A stretch of DNA of 64,000 bases from Paenibacillus_E oryzisoli_A (GCF_050467285.1 NZ_JBCMUN010000019.1:62001-126000); one strand, 5' to 3'. Positions 7,587 to 16,354 are shown, counted from the first letter of the stretch. The notes: generated by a model not told the origin, from the letters alone. Made by a program: numbers and translations.

Positions 7587-9254
7587 ATGCTTAACCCCCT
7601 AGAGAAACCATCTGTAGTTGCGATCTACGTCCGCGTTAGTACCGAGGAACAAGCACTGCATGGATATTCCATCGACGCTCAACTTGATACGCTGAAGGAA
7701 TACTGCAAGCTATACAACAAGGAGATATACGATGAGTATGTGGACCGCGGCATCAGCGGCAAAAGTACGGAGAAACGCTATGAACTCCAGCGAATGTTGA
7801 AAGATGCCCAAATGGGGCTTTTCAATGAAGTGCTGGTATGGAAAATTAACCGCCTCGCCCGGAATACGTATGACCTGCTTGGAATCACCCAATTGTTGAG
7901 TAAGCATAGCGTGGCGTTCACGTCTTTTTCCGAACGATTCGACACCGGTTCCGCGATGGGCAAATTCGCTCTTCAAATGATGGGGGCTGTAGGTGAGCTT
8001 GAACGCAACACGATCGTAGATAACGTCAAAATGGGCCTTAGCAAGCGGGCCAAGACCGGAAAACATAACGGTAAGGTGCCGCTGGGATATAAAACCGTTG
8101 AAATACCAGGGGAACGAGGGCGCAATAGGGATTCTCGAGTAGAGGTCGTATCCGAAGAGGCCGTCATCGTCACGAAAATATTCGAACGGTTTGCGGCGGG
8201 ACAGGGATTCAAATCCATCGCCAATCAGCTCAACCAGGAAGGTTACGTGACTAAATCCGGTAATGCTTTTTCGATCTGCGGGGTCAAAGAGATACTCGAC
8301 AACCCGTTTTATGCTGGGAAAATCCGCTACAATCGGTTCGAGCAATGGAGCGAAAAGCGCCGGAAGGGACGGAACCCTAAACCGATTCTTGAGAATGGCC
8401 TGCATCCTCCGATTATCGACGAGGAACTTTGGAACAAAGTCCAATACCTTCGGCAGAAGAAGGCTGTCGTATCTTTAAAGCGCTTTGACGGGGAGTTTCT
8501 GCTGACCTGGCTCATCCGCTGTCCGAAATGCGGAGCGCCGATGGTGGCGAACCGCATCCAAAACCGCCAGAAGGATGGGGACAAGGTTACCAGGTTATAC
8601 TACTCCTGCAGCAATTTCCGCAACAAGGGAAGCAAGGTGTGCAGCGCCAACAGCATCCGCAAGCAGGAAGCCGAGCAGTACGTGGTAAAGCGGGTCAAGG
8701 AAGTGCTGTCGCAGCATCAAATCCTGAAAGCGGTCGTAAGTAACATTAACGAACGGAAAGCGAAGCGCATCAAGCCACTTCAGCAAGAGCTCGATTCCAT
8801 TACGGCGCGGATTGCCCAGCTAGAAGAGAAGCGGCAGCGGTATTTCGAGTTGTACGAGATCGACCAACTGGACAAGGAACTGTTCTCGAAGCGGCTGGAT
8901 GACATCAACGCCGAGTTCGACCGGCTGCATGCCAAGAAGTCCGAGCTGACTTTCGAATTGCAGGATGACAATTCCGAGCCGATTTCTTACGAGGTTGTCC
9001 ATGCTCTGTTGGAGAAATTCGATAAGCTACTGGCCTCGTCCCCGTTCGAGCAGCGAAAGATGCTGATGCATCTGGTTATCAAGCAAATCACGATCAAGGA
9101 TACACGAACTGTCGATAAGATTGAGATGAACTTCGATGAAAATACAGTACATCATTTTTTAGCCGCTGACCCTTCTGCGACCCATGCAGAAGGGTCTTTT
9201 GCTATGCGGATGAGGCGAGCGCTCGCAGGGCAAAAGATATGGTTCGCCATTTGA
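7587..9254 (+). CDS. large serine recombinase 2 (CcrA/CcrB-like)
   Basis: A 555-residue site-specific recombinase with nucleophile Ser18 (AIYVRVSTEEQ), INRLARN arginine cluster, recombinase domain, zinc ribbon (CPKCGAP; partner Cys in YYSCSNF and SKVCSAN) and a long coiled coil. It starts three bases after the previous stop behind GGGAGGAAG. The final ~30 codons run through a perfect 11-base hairpin with a T-run (9168-9200), so the present C-terminus looks read-through or extended relative to the family's usual end. With recombinase 1 it likely excises and inserts the element. Confidence 0.93.
   Translation: MLNPLEKPSVVAIYVRVSTEEQALHGYSIDAQLDTLKEYCKLYNKEIYDEYVDRGISGKSTEKRYELQRMLKDAQMGLFNEVLVWKINRLARNTYDLLGITQLLSKHSVAFTSFSERFDTGSAMGKFALQMMGAVGELERNTIVDNVKMGLSKRAKTGKHNGKVPLGYKTVEIPGERGRNRDSRVEVVSEEAVIVTKIFERFAAGQGFKSIANQLNQEGYVTKSGNAFSICGVKEILDNPFYAGKIRYNRFEQWSEKRRKGRNPKPILENGLHPPIIDEELWNKVQYLRQKKAVVSLKRFDGEFLLTWLIRCPKCGAPMVANRIQNRQKDGDKVTRLYYSCSNFRNKGSKVCSANSIRKQEAEQYVVKRVKEVLSQHQILKAVVSNINERKAKRIKPLQQELDSITARIAQLEEKRQRYFELYEIDQLDKELFSKRLDDINAEFDRLHAKKSELTFELQDDNSEPISYEVVHALLEKFDKLLASSPFEQRKMLMHLVIKQITIKDTRTVDKIEMNFDENTVHHFLAADPSATHAEGSFAMRMRRALAGQKIWFAI
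9151..9240 (+). repeat. recombinase-tail repeat, copy 1 (contains terminator hairpin)
   Basis: Starts ATCATTTTTTA and contains GACCCTTCTGC / GCAGAAGGGTC (9168-9178 / 9186-9196) followed by TTTT. A diverged copy lies at 10398-10490 in the same orientation, so the two bracket the 341-aa gene. Confidence 0.75.
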
Positions 9255-9327
9255 TGGAGTAGACAATCAGATGACAACCGATTAGGCTTATGAGAAACTG
9301 AAATCAAAATGAACGGAGGAGCGGCGA

Positions 9328-10353
9328 ATGTCTGCGTTAACGAAAAAGGAAATCGAGTCTATCGCAAAAACCATATCTGAACACTATGGCGAGTATGCGT
9401 CAAAATATGAATCGGAAAAATACCCTGAGGAGCCATACTTAGGATGGAAGCAGACTTTTGGCGACCCGAAAGAGGTCAGTCAGGACGACATAAGACAAGC
9501 GCTGGAGTGGAAATACGGGCATTGGGGAAAGGTTAACTATGTTCCGGCACATAAAATCATCATTGCCAAGCTGCAAAAGTATTGGCCGGAGTTTGCCGAG
9601 TCGGGCAAATCGGAGATCGACGAAATCTTTGCTTTCTGGGAGGATCGGCTGGCGGGGCATCAAACATTCATCACCGTTGCATACCTATCCCACTTGCTCA
9701 ATCCCGATAAGATAGAAATCATCGATCAGCACAATTTCCGGGCGATGAATTACCTTATGTCCACGGTAAGGCCCGATTGGGTTTGGAAAAGGAATCCCGC
9801 AAGTATGGACGATATTACCGACTTTTCTGTGTTCCTGCAGTCGCTGCTGCCCGCCGTCAAGGAGGCGAAAGGAAATAAGCGTGAACTGGACAAGTTCCTG
9901 ATGATGTTCGGAAAGCATAAGGTGAAAACCATTCCGGTGTCCCGGTCCAAAGTGGCCCCTGCGTTGTCCAAAAAGCACGATTGGAGCTCGCTCACGTCAG
10001 AGGTTTTCGACTTGGGGAAAATCTCGCTGCGGTCCAACGCCGACCTGCTGTTCGCGCTCCTGCTGCAATCACTTGAGGCAGAGGGTGCCGACGTCGAGGC
10101 AGCATATACAATAGAAGAAATCCATAAGAGAATCCCCATGCATAAGACAGGCATTGCGGTCAGTTCGAGCTATAACTACGCGATGGTTGCGCTGTTCGGC
10201 AATCAGAGGGGAAGGGATTACTTCCATTTTGAGAATACAAAATTGGGAGTGTACTTTACGGAGCAGGCAAACGACCCGTCTAGGGACAATACATGTTGGA
10301 AGAAGTACATTGATGAGAAGGTCAGCATCAATCCGAAGTATGTGATGGATTGA
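9328..10353 (+). CDS. hypothetical protein, 341 aa, recombinase-adjacent cargo
   Basis: Unrecognised soluble protein starting at ATG 9328 behind GGAGGAG. The N-terminal half is helical and rich in Trp/Tyr (LGWKQTFG, ALEWKYGHWGKVNY), with FITVAYLSHLLNPDKIEIIDQHNFRAM in the middle split here as FITVAYLSHLL and IIDQHNFRAM, which vaguely recalls DNA-glycosylase-like or endonuclease-like helical folds; this is weak. The C-terminal half (about 225-341) looks like a separate alpha/beta domain. It sits between two copies of the recombinase-tail repeat and ahead of the IetAS genes, which suggests accessory cargo added next to the recombinases. Confidence 0.7.
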   Translation: MSALTKKEIESIAKTISEHYGEYASKYESEKYPEEPYLGWKQTFGDPKEVSQDDIRQALEWKYGHWGKVNYVPAHKIIIAKLQKYWPEFAESGKSEIDEIFAFWEDRLAGHQTFITVAYLSHLLNPDKIEIIDQHNFRAMNYLMSTVRPDWVWKRNPASMDDITDFSVFLQSLLPAVKEAKGNKRELDKFLMMFGKHKVKTIPVSRSKVAPALSKKHDWSSLTSEVFDLGKISLRSNADLLFALLLQSLEAEGADVEAAYTIEEIHKRIPMHKTGIAVSSSYNYAMVALFGNQRGRDYFHFENTKLGVYFTEQANDPSRDNTCWKKYIDEKVSINPKYVMD

Positions 10354-10397
10354 ACGATTAACAAAGAGTATGGCCGGTTGACGCTATTGTAAAGTAA

Positions 10398-10490
10398 ATC
10401 ATTTTTTATTATCGACCCTTCTGCGACGCATGCAAAAGGGTCTTTTATTACTCGGATGAAGCGGGAACCAGTAGGAGAGCGAATAATAAG
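10398..10490 (+). repeat. recombinase-tail repeat, copy 2 (contains terminator hairpin)
   Basis: Begins ATCATTTTTTATT and carries GACCCTTCTGC / GCAAAAGGGTC (10414-10424 / 10432-10442; one mismatch) with TTTT. The flanks CTCGGATGAAGCG match the ATGCGGATGAGGCG of copy 1. It lies 44 bases after the 341-aa gene. Confidence 0.75.
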
Positions 10491-10501
10491 TGACCAGCCA
10501 A

Positions 10502-10523
10502 CTAAAGGCACATAGGCCTTTAG
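10502..10523 (+). terminator. hairpin CTAAAGGC / GCCTTTAG
   Basis: Perfect 8-base stem with a 6-base loop followed by TTTATT. It insulates the recombinase/341-aa unit from the IetAS promoter. Confidence 0.65.
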
Positions 10524-10530
10524 TTTATTC

Positions 10531-10605
10531 CGGTTAAATCCGAAAAATGAATGGAATAATCCTAATATTTATCGTATAATATAAGCATCAGTTCGGTTTA
10601 ATCCG
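10531..10605 (+). promoter_or_regulatory. IetAS promoter flanked by two operator-like repeats
   Basis: TATAAT at 10575-10580 is a perfect -10, with a weak -35 (TGGAAT, 10552-10557, 17-base spacer). CGGTTAAATCCG (10531-10542) lies upstream and CGGTTTAATCCG (10594-10605) downstream, both of CGG-N6-CCG form and 63 bases apart centre to centre, about six helical turns. The arrangement suits looping repression, possibly by the ATPase's own HTH. Confidence 0.6.
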
Positions 10606-10620
10606 GTTTTGGAGGTTTTT

Positions 10621-11781
10621 ATGAAAGCTACAATGGTTGTGAAATTAATTGAAGCACATTCTTCCGGCAGCGAGAAAGCTTTCGAAGATGCCGTTCAGCG
10701 TTTAGCGAAAGACGAGGAAAAGAAGGGAAACCATTCATTAGCAAATTCTCTAGTGCAAGCATACAGGCCTGCACCAAGTTCTAAAAACTCACTTGGAACA
10801 GGAGCAACATTAGCTCCTTCTTCATTTGAGGCATCTAATTACGGCGCCAAGGCATATGTGATTCCAAAGGATAAGGATACCTCTTTGGACTTGTATGAGG
10901 TAATGTCGCCAACATCTTCAATGAAGGATATTATATTATCTCCAGATCAGAGGAAAATTATTGGAAACGTAATTAAAGAACAAGAAAACTCAAAAAAACT
11001 AGTTGAAAAGGGATTTCAACCAACAAATCGTTTATTGTTATGTGGGCCTCCTGGATGTGGAAAGACACTTACAGCGAATGTTATTGCGCATGAGCTAGGT
11101 CTTCCGCTTGTATATGTCCGGCTCGATGGCTTGATTTCTTCATATTTGGGGCAGACAAGTGCAAATATTAGAAAGATTTTTGATTCTGTAAAACAGCAGG
11201 AAGTGGTCCTGTTCTTAGATGAATTCGATGCCATTGCTAAGAAGAGAGACGATCAACATGAATTGGGTGAATTAAAGAGAGTTGTTAACACTTTACTGCA
11301 AAACTTCGACTCTTTACCTTCTCATGTATTATTGATCGCTGCTACAAATCATCATCACTTGCTTGATCCAGCAATATGGAGAAGATTTGATATTAGTGTT
11401 GAATTGGAACTCCCTAATATTGAACAAAGAAAGCAGTTTATCTTATCTGTTTTTGAAAAGCATGAGATACAATGCGATTTGGATCTGCACATAATTTCTC
11501 AAGCATTTGGGGGATTAAGTGGTTCACAGATAAAGACAATTATCGAACAGACCATAAAAGAATCATTTATTGAGGGTAAGGGGGTTGTAACTGAAGACGA
11601 CGTTTTGCGAAAGTTTCTGAATACCACTACTATGAACACCTTCAACCACAGTGATAATTGGAAGACCAGCGCAGAAATGCTATACAAAAAAGGAATTCCG
11701 CAAAAAATAATAAGTCGAATTTTAAATGTCCCGAAATCCACTTTAAGTGATTTTCTGAAGGAGAGTGCAGCGGATGTCTAG
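10621..11781 (+). CDS. ietA: AAA ATPase of an IetAS-type module, with C-terminal HTH
   Basis: A 386-residue AAA ATPase. Walker A GPPGCGKT at 142-149, Walker B LFLDEFD near 197-203, sensor-1 region IAATNHHH near 239-246, WRRFD at 253-257. The last ~30 residues (358-380, IPQKIISRILNVPKSTLSDF) form a homeodomain-like helix-turn-helix. ATG 10621 follows GGAGG. It overlaps the subtilase gene by eight bases. Family knowledge: IetA/IetS pairs were described as a plasmid toxin-antitoxin-like stability module and appear among anti-phage systems. The pairing and order here match. The HTH suggests it also regulates its own promoter. Base composition is clearly more AT-rich than the recombinase genes. 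Confidence 0.82.
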   Translation: MKATMVVKLIEAHSSGSEKAFEDAVQRLAKDEEKKGNHSLANSLVQAYRPAPSSKNSLGTGATLAPSSFEASNYGAKAYVIPKDKDTSLDLYEVMSPTSSMKDIILSPDQRKIIGNVIKEQENSKKLVEKGFQPTNRLLLCGPPGCGKTLTANVIAHELGLPLVYVRLDGLISSYLGQTSANIRKIFDSVKQQEVVLFLDEFDAIAKKRDDQHELGELKRVVNTLLQNFDSLPSHVLLIAATNHHHLLDPAIWRRFDISVELELPNIEQRKQFILSVFEKHEIQCDLDLHIISQAFGGLSGSQIKTIIEQTIKESFIEGKGVVTEDDVLRKFLNTTTMNTFNHSDNWKTSAEMLYKKGIPQKIISRILNVPKSTLSDFLKESAADV

Positions 11782-14014
11782 AGATGATAAGCCTAAAAAC
11801 CCACATTTATGGATTCCTGAATCTGAAGTTGAAAGTTTACCGCACGATCCTACAGGGCGAGAGAAGCAAAGAAATATACATCATACAGAGCATGGGGATT
11901 ATCTCATTCATGCTTTACAGTCAATTGAGCAAATACATCAAAAGCGAAAAACGCCTTTATCTGACGAAGTGGTTGTTTTTAAAGTGACTTTATCGGAGGG
12001 GCAAAAGTTCCAAAACAGACAAAGGCAACAAAATTTAGGGAATCACGGCATTAACTTGTTGGCAGTTAAGAATCAAAATACTGCGGTAGTCTCAACCACG
12101 ACTAGGCAATTTCAAAACCTAAAAAGCAGAGTTGAATCATACAGAACAAGAAAAGCATATCCAGACCTGCAATTTATTGAGTCATTTGAGTCGTTTAGCA
12201 GACAAGATAAGCAATCAGAAGATATAAAGCGTCTTCTTAGCCAAGATGTTTTAATGGAAGAAAGAGTTGATATTCAAATGCTCTTGACTCCCAACCTGAC
12301 AAAAGGTTTCTATGAGAAGGCGCTACCTTTTTTAATTTCACGAATTCATGAAGAGCATGGTGAATTAGTACGTTCTCCGTATTACTTATCTGACCAAACA
12401 CCAGTAATACGTGCAATATTACCTGCCTCTGCAATCAACACAATTTCTGAAGAAGAGATACTCTTTAGAATTGAGCAAACCAATTTTTTTAAGGACGGGG
12501 AGGAGGAGAACCAAGCAATTGATATCACGTCTATTCCATTAAATCCACAAGTGGACATAGACCAACTTCCAATCGTCGTAATTTTAGATAACGGGATTCG
12601 CTTCCCCGCAAATTTAGAAACACTGATGATAGATCGAATACAACTACCGGAGATTTTAAACCCTACATGTTTGCATGGCACTCAAGTGGCTAGCCGGGCA
12701 ATATTTGGGGATAGTATTGATGCCCAGGTTAGAATGGGACAGCTTACACCAAGAGTGCGGGTTATTGACGCGTGTATTTCGGATGGAAGATCAGCTATTC
12801 CTGAGGACACTATGATTGCTAGAATACAACACGCTGTTCAACAGTTATCAGGTATTTCGAAGGTGTTCAATTTGTCAATGAATGCTCGCCGTCCTATTGA
12901 TGGCGATTCCATCAGTATATTAGCTTACGAACTTGACAATCTAATGAGAAACTACAACGTGCAATTTGTAATTTCAGCAGGAAATCATTCCGTATGGGTT
13001 ACCGCGGATGACTTCGGTGAGATTGTTGATGATGACGATTCACAAATCGCTTCTCCGGCAGACTCTGTTTTAGGTCTAACCATAGGGGCGATCAGCCGAG
13101 CCGGACACCCTCAATGCCTGACACAGGAAAATCAATTATCTCCGTTTTCAAGAATTGGCCCTGGATTTTCTAATACTACAAAACCTGATTTCGTAGCTCC
13201 AGGTGGGAATATTTTTCTTGATAAGAGAGGTAACGAATCAATACCAGATGAGGTTGCGGCACATGTAATAAGCCCAGATGGGAAACTGGGTCCTTCTTGT
13301 GGGACAAGCTTCTCGGCTCCGATCGTTGCCGGTGATTATGCACATGTATTGGCTGCTTTACCGAGTGAAGATATACTACTTGCTAAAACTTTGCTGATCC
13401 ATACTGCTCGTCCTCTATGGGACAGTGAAGAACTTAATGAAGAAGAGCAGGAGAGTATTGGCCGTCTATATGGTAATGGCCTTACTGATCCGGAAAGGGC
13501 CATTCTTTCGACAGATAGTAGTGTAACTTTCATTACGACAGGACAGCTCAACCGATTAACAAAGCAACGTGTTAAGTTTTATATGCCTGATGCCCTTGCG
13601 GCCCAAGCTGGAAGAAATACAGCAAGAGTAACGGTAACGTGTGTTACTGCTCCTCCCCTTGACCGAACAAAAGGTACAGAGTACCTGGGGGCATATGTAA
13701 GTGCATCTCTGAAGAAGATCAATACAAAGAACATGCTTGCCGTAGCTAACCCTGCTGGAGGCGAAGGTAGAGAGAAATGGCATAGTTATCAACACTTTAC
13801 CAAATTATTTTCTTCGTTTAATCCAGGTGATTGGCAAATTTGGCTGCAGCTCTATAGCAGATGGGATGTCTCTGATACGCTAAACATTAATTATGCTTTA
13901 GCTGTAACAGTTGAAGATCCGTCAGGTCAGATTAATGTGTATGAGCACATCCAAAATGAGGTTGGAAGTAGATTTACGCCTATGACCAGTGTGAGACTAC
14001 GGACTTCATTCTAA
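11774..14014 (+). CDS. ietS: subtilisin-like serine protease of an IetAS-type module
   Basis: A 746-residue cytoplasmic S8 peptidase with no signal peptide. Catalytic triad visible: Asp272 (VVILDNGI), His301 (LHGTQVASR), Ser512 (CGTSFSAPIVAG), with oxyanion Asn404 (SAGNHS). About 260 residues precede the protease domain and about 220 follow, probably for target or ATPase recognition. ATG 11774 is used because AAGGAG (11758-11763) is too near the GTG at 11765. It is coupled to the ATPase gene by overlap. The likely role is an effector protease restrained or triggered by the ATPase. The 3' end plus downstream hairpin is duplicated near 25.8 kb. Confidence 0.85.
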   Translation: MSRDDKPKNPHLWIPESEVESLPHDPTGREKQRNIHHTEHGDYLIHALQSIEQIHQKRKTPLSDEVVVFKVTLSEGQKFQNRQRQQNLGNHGINLLAVKNQNTAVVSTTTRQFQNLKSRVESYRTRKAYPDLQFIESFESFSRQDKQSEDIKRLLSQDVLMEERVDIQMLLTPNLTKGFYEKALPFLISRIHEEHGELVRSPYYLSDQTPVIRAILPASAINTISEEEILFRIEQTNFFKDGEEENQAIDITSIPLNPQVDIDQLPIVVILDNGIRFPANLETLMIDRIQLPEILNPTCLHGTQVASRAIFGDSIDAQVRMGQLTPRVRVIDACISDGRSAIPEDTMIARIQHAVQQLSGISKVFNLSMNARRPIDGDSISILAYELDNLMRNYNVQFVISAGNHSVWVTADDFGEIVDDDDSQIASPADSVLGLTIGAISRAGHPQCLTQENQLSPFSRIGPGFSNTTKPDFVAPGGNIFLDKRGNESIPDEVAAHVISPDGKLGPSCGTSFSAPIVAGDYAHVLAALPSEDILLAKTLLIHTARPLWDSEELNEEEQESIGRLYGNGLTDPERAILSTDSSVTFITTGQLNRLTKQRVKFYMPDALAAQAGRNTARVTVTCVTAPPLDRTKGTEYLGAYVSASLKKINTKNMLAVANPAGGEGREKWHSYQHFTKLFSSFNPGDWQIWLQLYSRWDVSDTLNINYALAVTVEDPSGQINVYEHIQNEVGSRFTPMTSVRLRTSF

Positions 14015-14125
14015 TACCTAATAATTGAAGGAAATAACTAAAACGGGATGGATAGCTCTTTTGCTAGTCCATCCCGTTTAAATTTAGCCGTTATAGTGTA
14101 TAAGGTGAACCATACCATAAGTGAC
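13976..14125 (+). repeat. ietS-end repeat, copy 1
   Basis: About 150 bases covering the last 12 codons of ietS, the long hairpin and the following TAAATTTAGCCGTTAT...TATAAGGTGAACC stretch. It is closely matched in order and sequence at 25799-25953. Confidence 0.8.
14041..14079 (+). terminator. long hairpin after ietS
   Basis: AAACGGGATGGA (14041-14052) pairs perfectly with TCCATCCCGTTT (14068-14079), and inner TAGC/GCTA extends it. It serves as the IetAS terminator. The same hairpin recurs at 25871-25907. Confidence 0.8.
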
Positions 14126-14134
14126 GGCGAAAAA
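14104..14134 (+). repeat. R1 repeat, copy A
   Basis: Contains GTGAACCATACC and AAGTGACGGCGAAAA. It is followed by GAAGGGTGTAGAGGCCTGTAA (split: GAAGGGTGTAG, AGGCCTGTAA), a hairpin at 14204-14226 and a -10 (GGTATGAT near 14270), a layout shared with copy D. Confidence 0.75.
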
Positions 14135-14203
14135 TGGTGGCAAGAAGGGTGTAGAGGCCTGTAAGAGGGATAAAGGAAAGTGCTACAGAGATATATGCTT
14201 ATA

Positions 14204-14234
14204 CCCCTAGAGGTGAGTTCTAGGGGGTGTTTTT
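14204..14234 (+). terminator. terminator hairpin in the R1 leader (copy A)
   Basis: CCCCTAGA (14204-14211) / TCTAGGGG (14219-14226) followed by TGTTTTTG. It lies between R1 and the promoter of the membrane-protein gene, so it blocks read-through into that gene. Confidence 0.7.
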
Positions 14235-14390
14235 GTATGGAAAAATTCGGCAAATTCCTCTATTCCTATGGTATGATCATGGTATGTAAAAGGCTTGTAT
14301 TCGTAAATGTTTACGAGCCGTGTTATTAGTGAACTTCGCTAAAAAGATGTTATCGGAAATTTCCTAAATACGTAAAAAGAGGAATACATA

Positions 14391-14951
14391 ATGGAGTCAA
14401 GAAAAACAAAGCATAAAAGAAATAGATTTAATCTAAAACATTTCTTAATAGATAACTTTGTATTTTGGTTAAGTTTTTTTATAAGTATTATGATTTATGG
14501 TCTCTCTTTATTATTATGGGGACGGATTCTCAAAGGAACTATTTATTTTGATTTATTGGGAAATCTTTTAGAAATTAATATAGCTGTGATTGGTCTATTC
14601 ATGATGATAGGGTATGCAAGACTAAAGTACTTAAACATCGTTATAGAATCACTTTTCAAAATACTGTTCACAGTGTGGGTTGCATTAATTGTTCAATTTT
14701 CCTCACTAAATCAAATTGAGCAAAATGCCTGGATAATAGTTTCTGTGTTTGCAGCGGCATATTTGGAAGTTCTAATTAAAATCAATGATTATTTTCACGA
14801 TATGGCTGATTTTCAACATAAGAAATATAAGTTATTAAACAAAAAATTTGTTGTCAATCTTTCGATACCACTATCAATAATTACCCTAAGTGGAATCAAT
14901 ATATTTATTAGTTATTCAGTAAAGGATTTATTAGTAACAATAAGTAATTGA
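14391..14951 (+). CDS. small integral membrane protein, cassette 1
   Basis: A 186-residue, AT-rich, very hydrophobic protein with about five membrane segments (near residues 20-50, 55-78, 83-105, 112-135 and 155-180) and a basic N-terminus (MESRKTKHKRNRF). The ribosome site is AGAGGAA at 14379-14385. No family is recognised. It lies between an R1 leader and an R2 repeat, the same frame that surrounds other small genes here. A defence- or immunity-related role would be guesswork. Confidence 0.65.
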   Translation: MESRKTKHKRNRFNLKHFLIDNFVFWLSFFISIMIYGLSLLLWGRILKGTIYFDLLGNLLEINIAVIGLFMMIGYARLKYLNIVIESLFKILFTVWVALIVQFSSLNQIEQNAWIIVSVFAAAYLEVLIKINDYFHDMADFQHKKYKLLNKKFVVNLSIPLSIITLSGINIFISYSVKDLLVTISN

Positions 14952-14980
14952 TCATGATTCGAAACAGAGGGAACATCCGA

Positions 14981-15015
14981 TAACACCACATTCACGCATC
15001 GGGCATTTGCCCCTT
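14981..15015 (+). repeat. R2 repeat, copy 1
   Basis: TAACACCACATTCACGC followed by ATCGGGCATTTGCCCC, which contains a GGGC/GCCC mini-hairpin. It lies 29 bases after the stop of the membrane-protein gene. Confidence 0.75.
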
Positions 15016-15196
15016 GACCTCGGAAGTAAGAAGCGAGGAAGTAATTGCCGGGATACATCTGCGAGGAAATCCATTTTCTATTATCGTTTGCAAACATATA
15101 ACCTCGAACTACTGTAAACGTTTTTTCAATCGTGTTTTCATGCGGCTTGTACTGGCGGAGAAGATTTATCGGGCGGTGAAGATTAGCGGTGCAAGT
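15016..15196. other. non-coding stretch between R2 and R1
   Basis: No credible gene. It has short direct repeats of GCGAGGAA type near 15031-15070 and CGGAGAAG/CGGTGAAG near 15155-15180. No hairpin with a T-run is seen. Confidence 0.4.
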
Positions 15197-15220
15197 CGAA
15201 CATAAGGTGACGGCGAAAAA
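15197..15220 (+). repeat. R1 repeat, copy B (truncated 5' end)
   Basis: CGAACATAAGGTGACGGCGAA matches the R1 core. It is followed by a weak CCCTA/TAGGG hairpin with a T-run (15279-15308) and a -10-like TATTAT near 15354, as in copies A and D. Confidence 0.65.
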
Positions 15221-15478
15221 TTAGGTGTGAATATGGCGGGGAATGCTGGTGGGCTTGCAGAATAAAGCGAATTTTAACCCCTACAACCTTTGGGTTTAGG
15301 GATTTTTACTATGGAAAGAGAGAAGTGTTGTGCTACATATTACCATATCATGGTATTATAAGATGGTTAGGATTTTAATCTCAGGGGCTAAGGTAAAACA
15401 GAGGAATTTGTGGAATTCATGAATGATACTTTATGTGAAATATCCGCAAGTTCAAAATAATATGTAAGAGGTGTACAA

Positions 15479-16066
15479 ATGTTAACCTATGAACAGATTA
15501 CAAGCCAAATACTTGATTCGATGAAAGATGCTGAACTTAATCCATATCTTATTAGACATAATCTTGAGTTGATTACTCTTATGAAAGAATTTGAGTGTTT
15601 GTGTGTTGTGAAAAATAAAAAATCCCCCTATGTTACAAGAGCAGAGATTAGTTTCAGTTGGGAAAGTATCATGACGGCTGAATCGATTTACGGAGGAAAT
15701 TGCGCTCTATTCCATGATGAAACTGAAGATTGTTTACATGATGATGAGAACAGGGAAGCAGTATTGGAACTAGAAATTAAATATAACATAGAGGCCAAAG
15801 AAGGATTCAAAGAAGAGACGAATCTAATTAATTCAGAATTACTGACAGTTATTAATACAGTAATGGAGCACCAAAATAAACCACAAATAACATGGGAAGT
15901 AACTCTTAATAGCAGTGGAGTACACTTTATAGGAGCGATAAAATTACAACATTACTGGAACATAGAAATTAAAGACGAAGATTTAGAATTAACTGAAATT
16001 TTTGAAGAAGTGCATGAAATGTTGATAAATATTGATAAATTGCCCTTTGTTAAGGATAAACTCTAA
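15479..16066 (+). CDS. hypothetical acidic protein, cassette 2
   Basis: Unrecognised 195-residue acidic protein (runs such as HDETEDCLHDDENREAV) with no signal peptide or membrane segment. The ribosome site AAGAGGTG lies at 15467-15474. It is AT-rich like its neighbours. The size and acidity resemble immunity proteins of polymorphic toxins, but no motif proves this. An R1-type leader lies upstream and an R2 repeat follows 27 bases after the stop. Confidence 0.6.
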   Translation: MLTYEQITSQILDSMKDAELNPYLIRHNLELITLMKEFECLCVVKNKKSPYVTRAEISFSWESIMTAESIYGGNCALFHDETEDCLHDDENREAVLELEIKYNIEAKEGFKEETNLINSELLTVINTVMEHQNKPQITWEVTLNSSGVHFIGAIKLQHYWNIEIKDEDLELTEIFEEVHEMLINIDKLPFVKDKL

Positions 16067-16093
16067 GTTACTCAAGAAGGCGGTACATCACCA

Positions 16094-16131
16094 TAACACC
16101 ATATTCACGCATCGGGCATTCGCCCTCGGTC
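16094..16131 (+). repeat. R2 repeat, copy 2
   Basis: TAACACCATATTCACGC followed by ATCGGGCATTCGCCCTCGG with a GGGC/GCCC mini-hairpin. It is nearly identical to copy 1 over 35 bases. Confidence 0.78.
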
Positions 16132-16354
16132 TGGCACGAAGTTAGAAAGTGGTCAGAGAGGCAAATCAGTTTCCGGGAAGAGTGAAAAATACAATTGGAT
16201 GTCACAATATCACAATTATATTTTAGGTATTTTAAACGATTCACCTGTTGATTTTAGGTTACCAAAAATTTCAAAATGGTATAAGAGAAGATAATGGGCG
16301 TGGCTGCTACGCCTGTTTGTTCTGCACTCATTCAAAGATTGTGGCTGTAACTAG
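16132..16354. other. non-coding stretch between R2 and R1
   Basis: AT-rich, with an imperfect GTCACAATATCACAATTAT run near 16200-16220 and a hairpin-like GGCGTGGCTGCTACGCC near 16294-16310. No gene is supported. Confidence 0.4.

Noticed and set aside
7710..8444. 244-aa minus-strand ORF inside the second recombinase gene
   Set aside because: It is the antisense shadow of a well-supported recombinase gene, with no ribosome site or recognisable domain.
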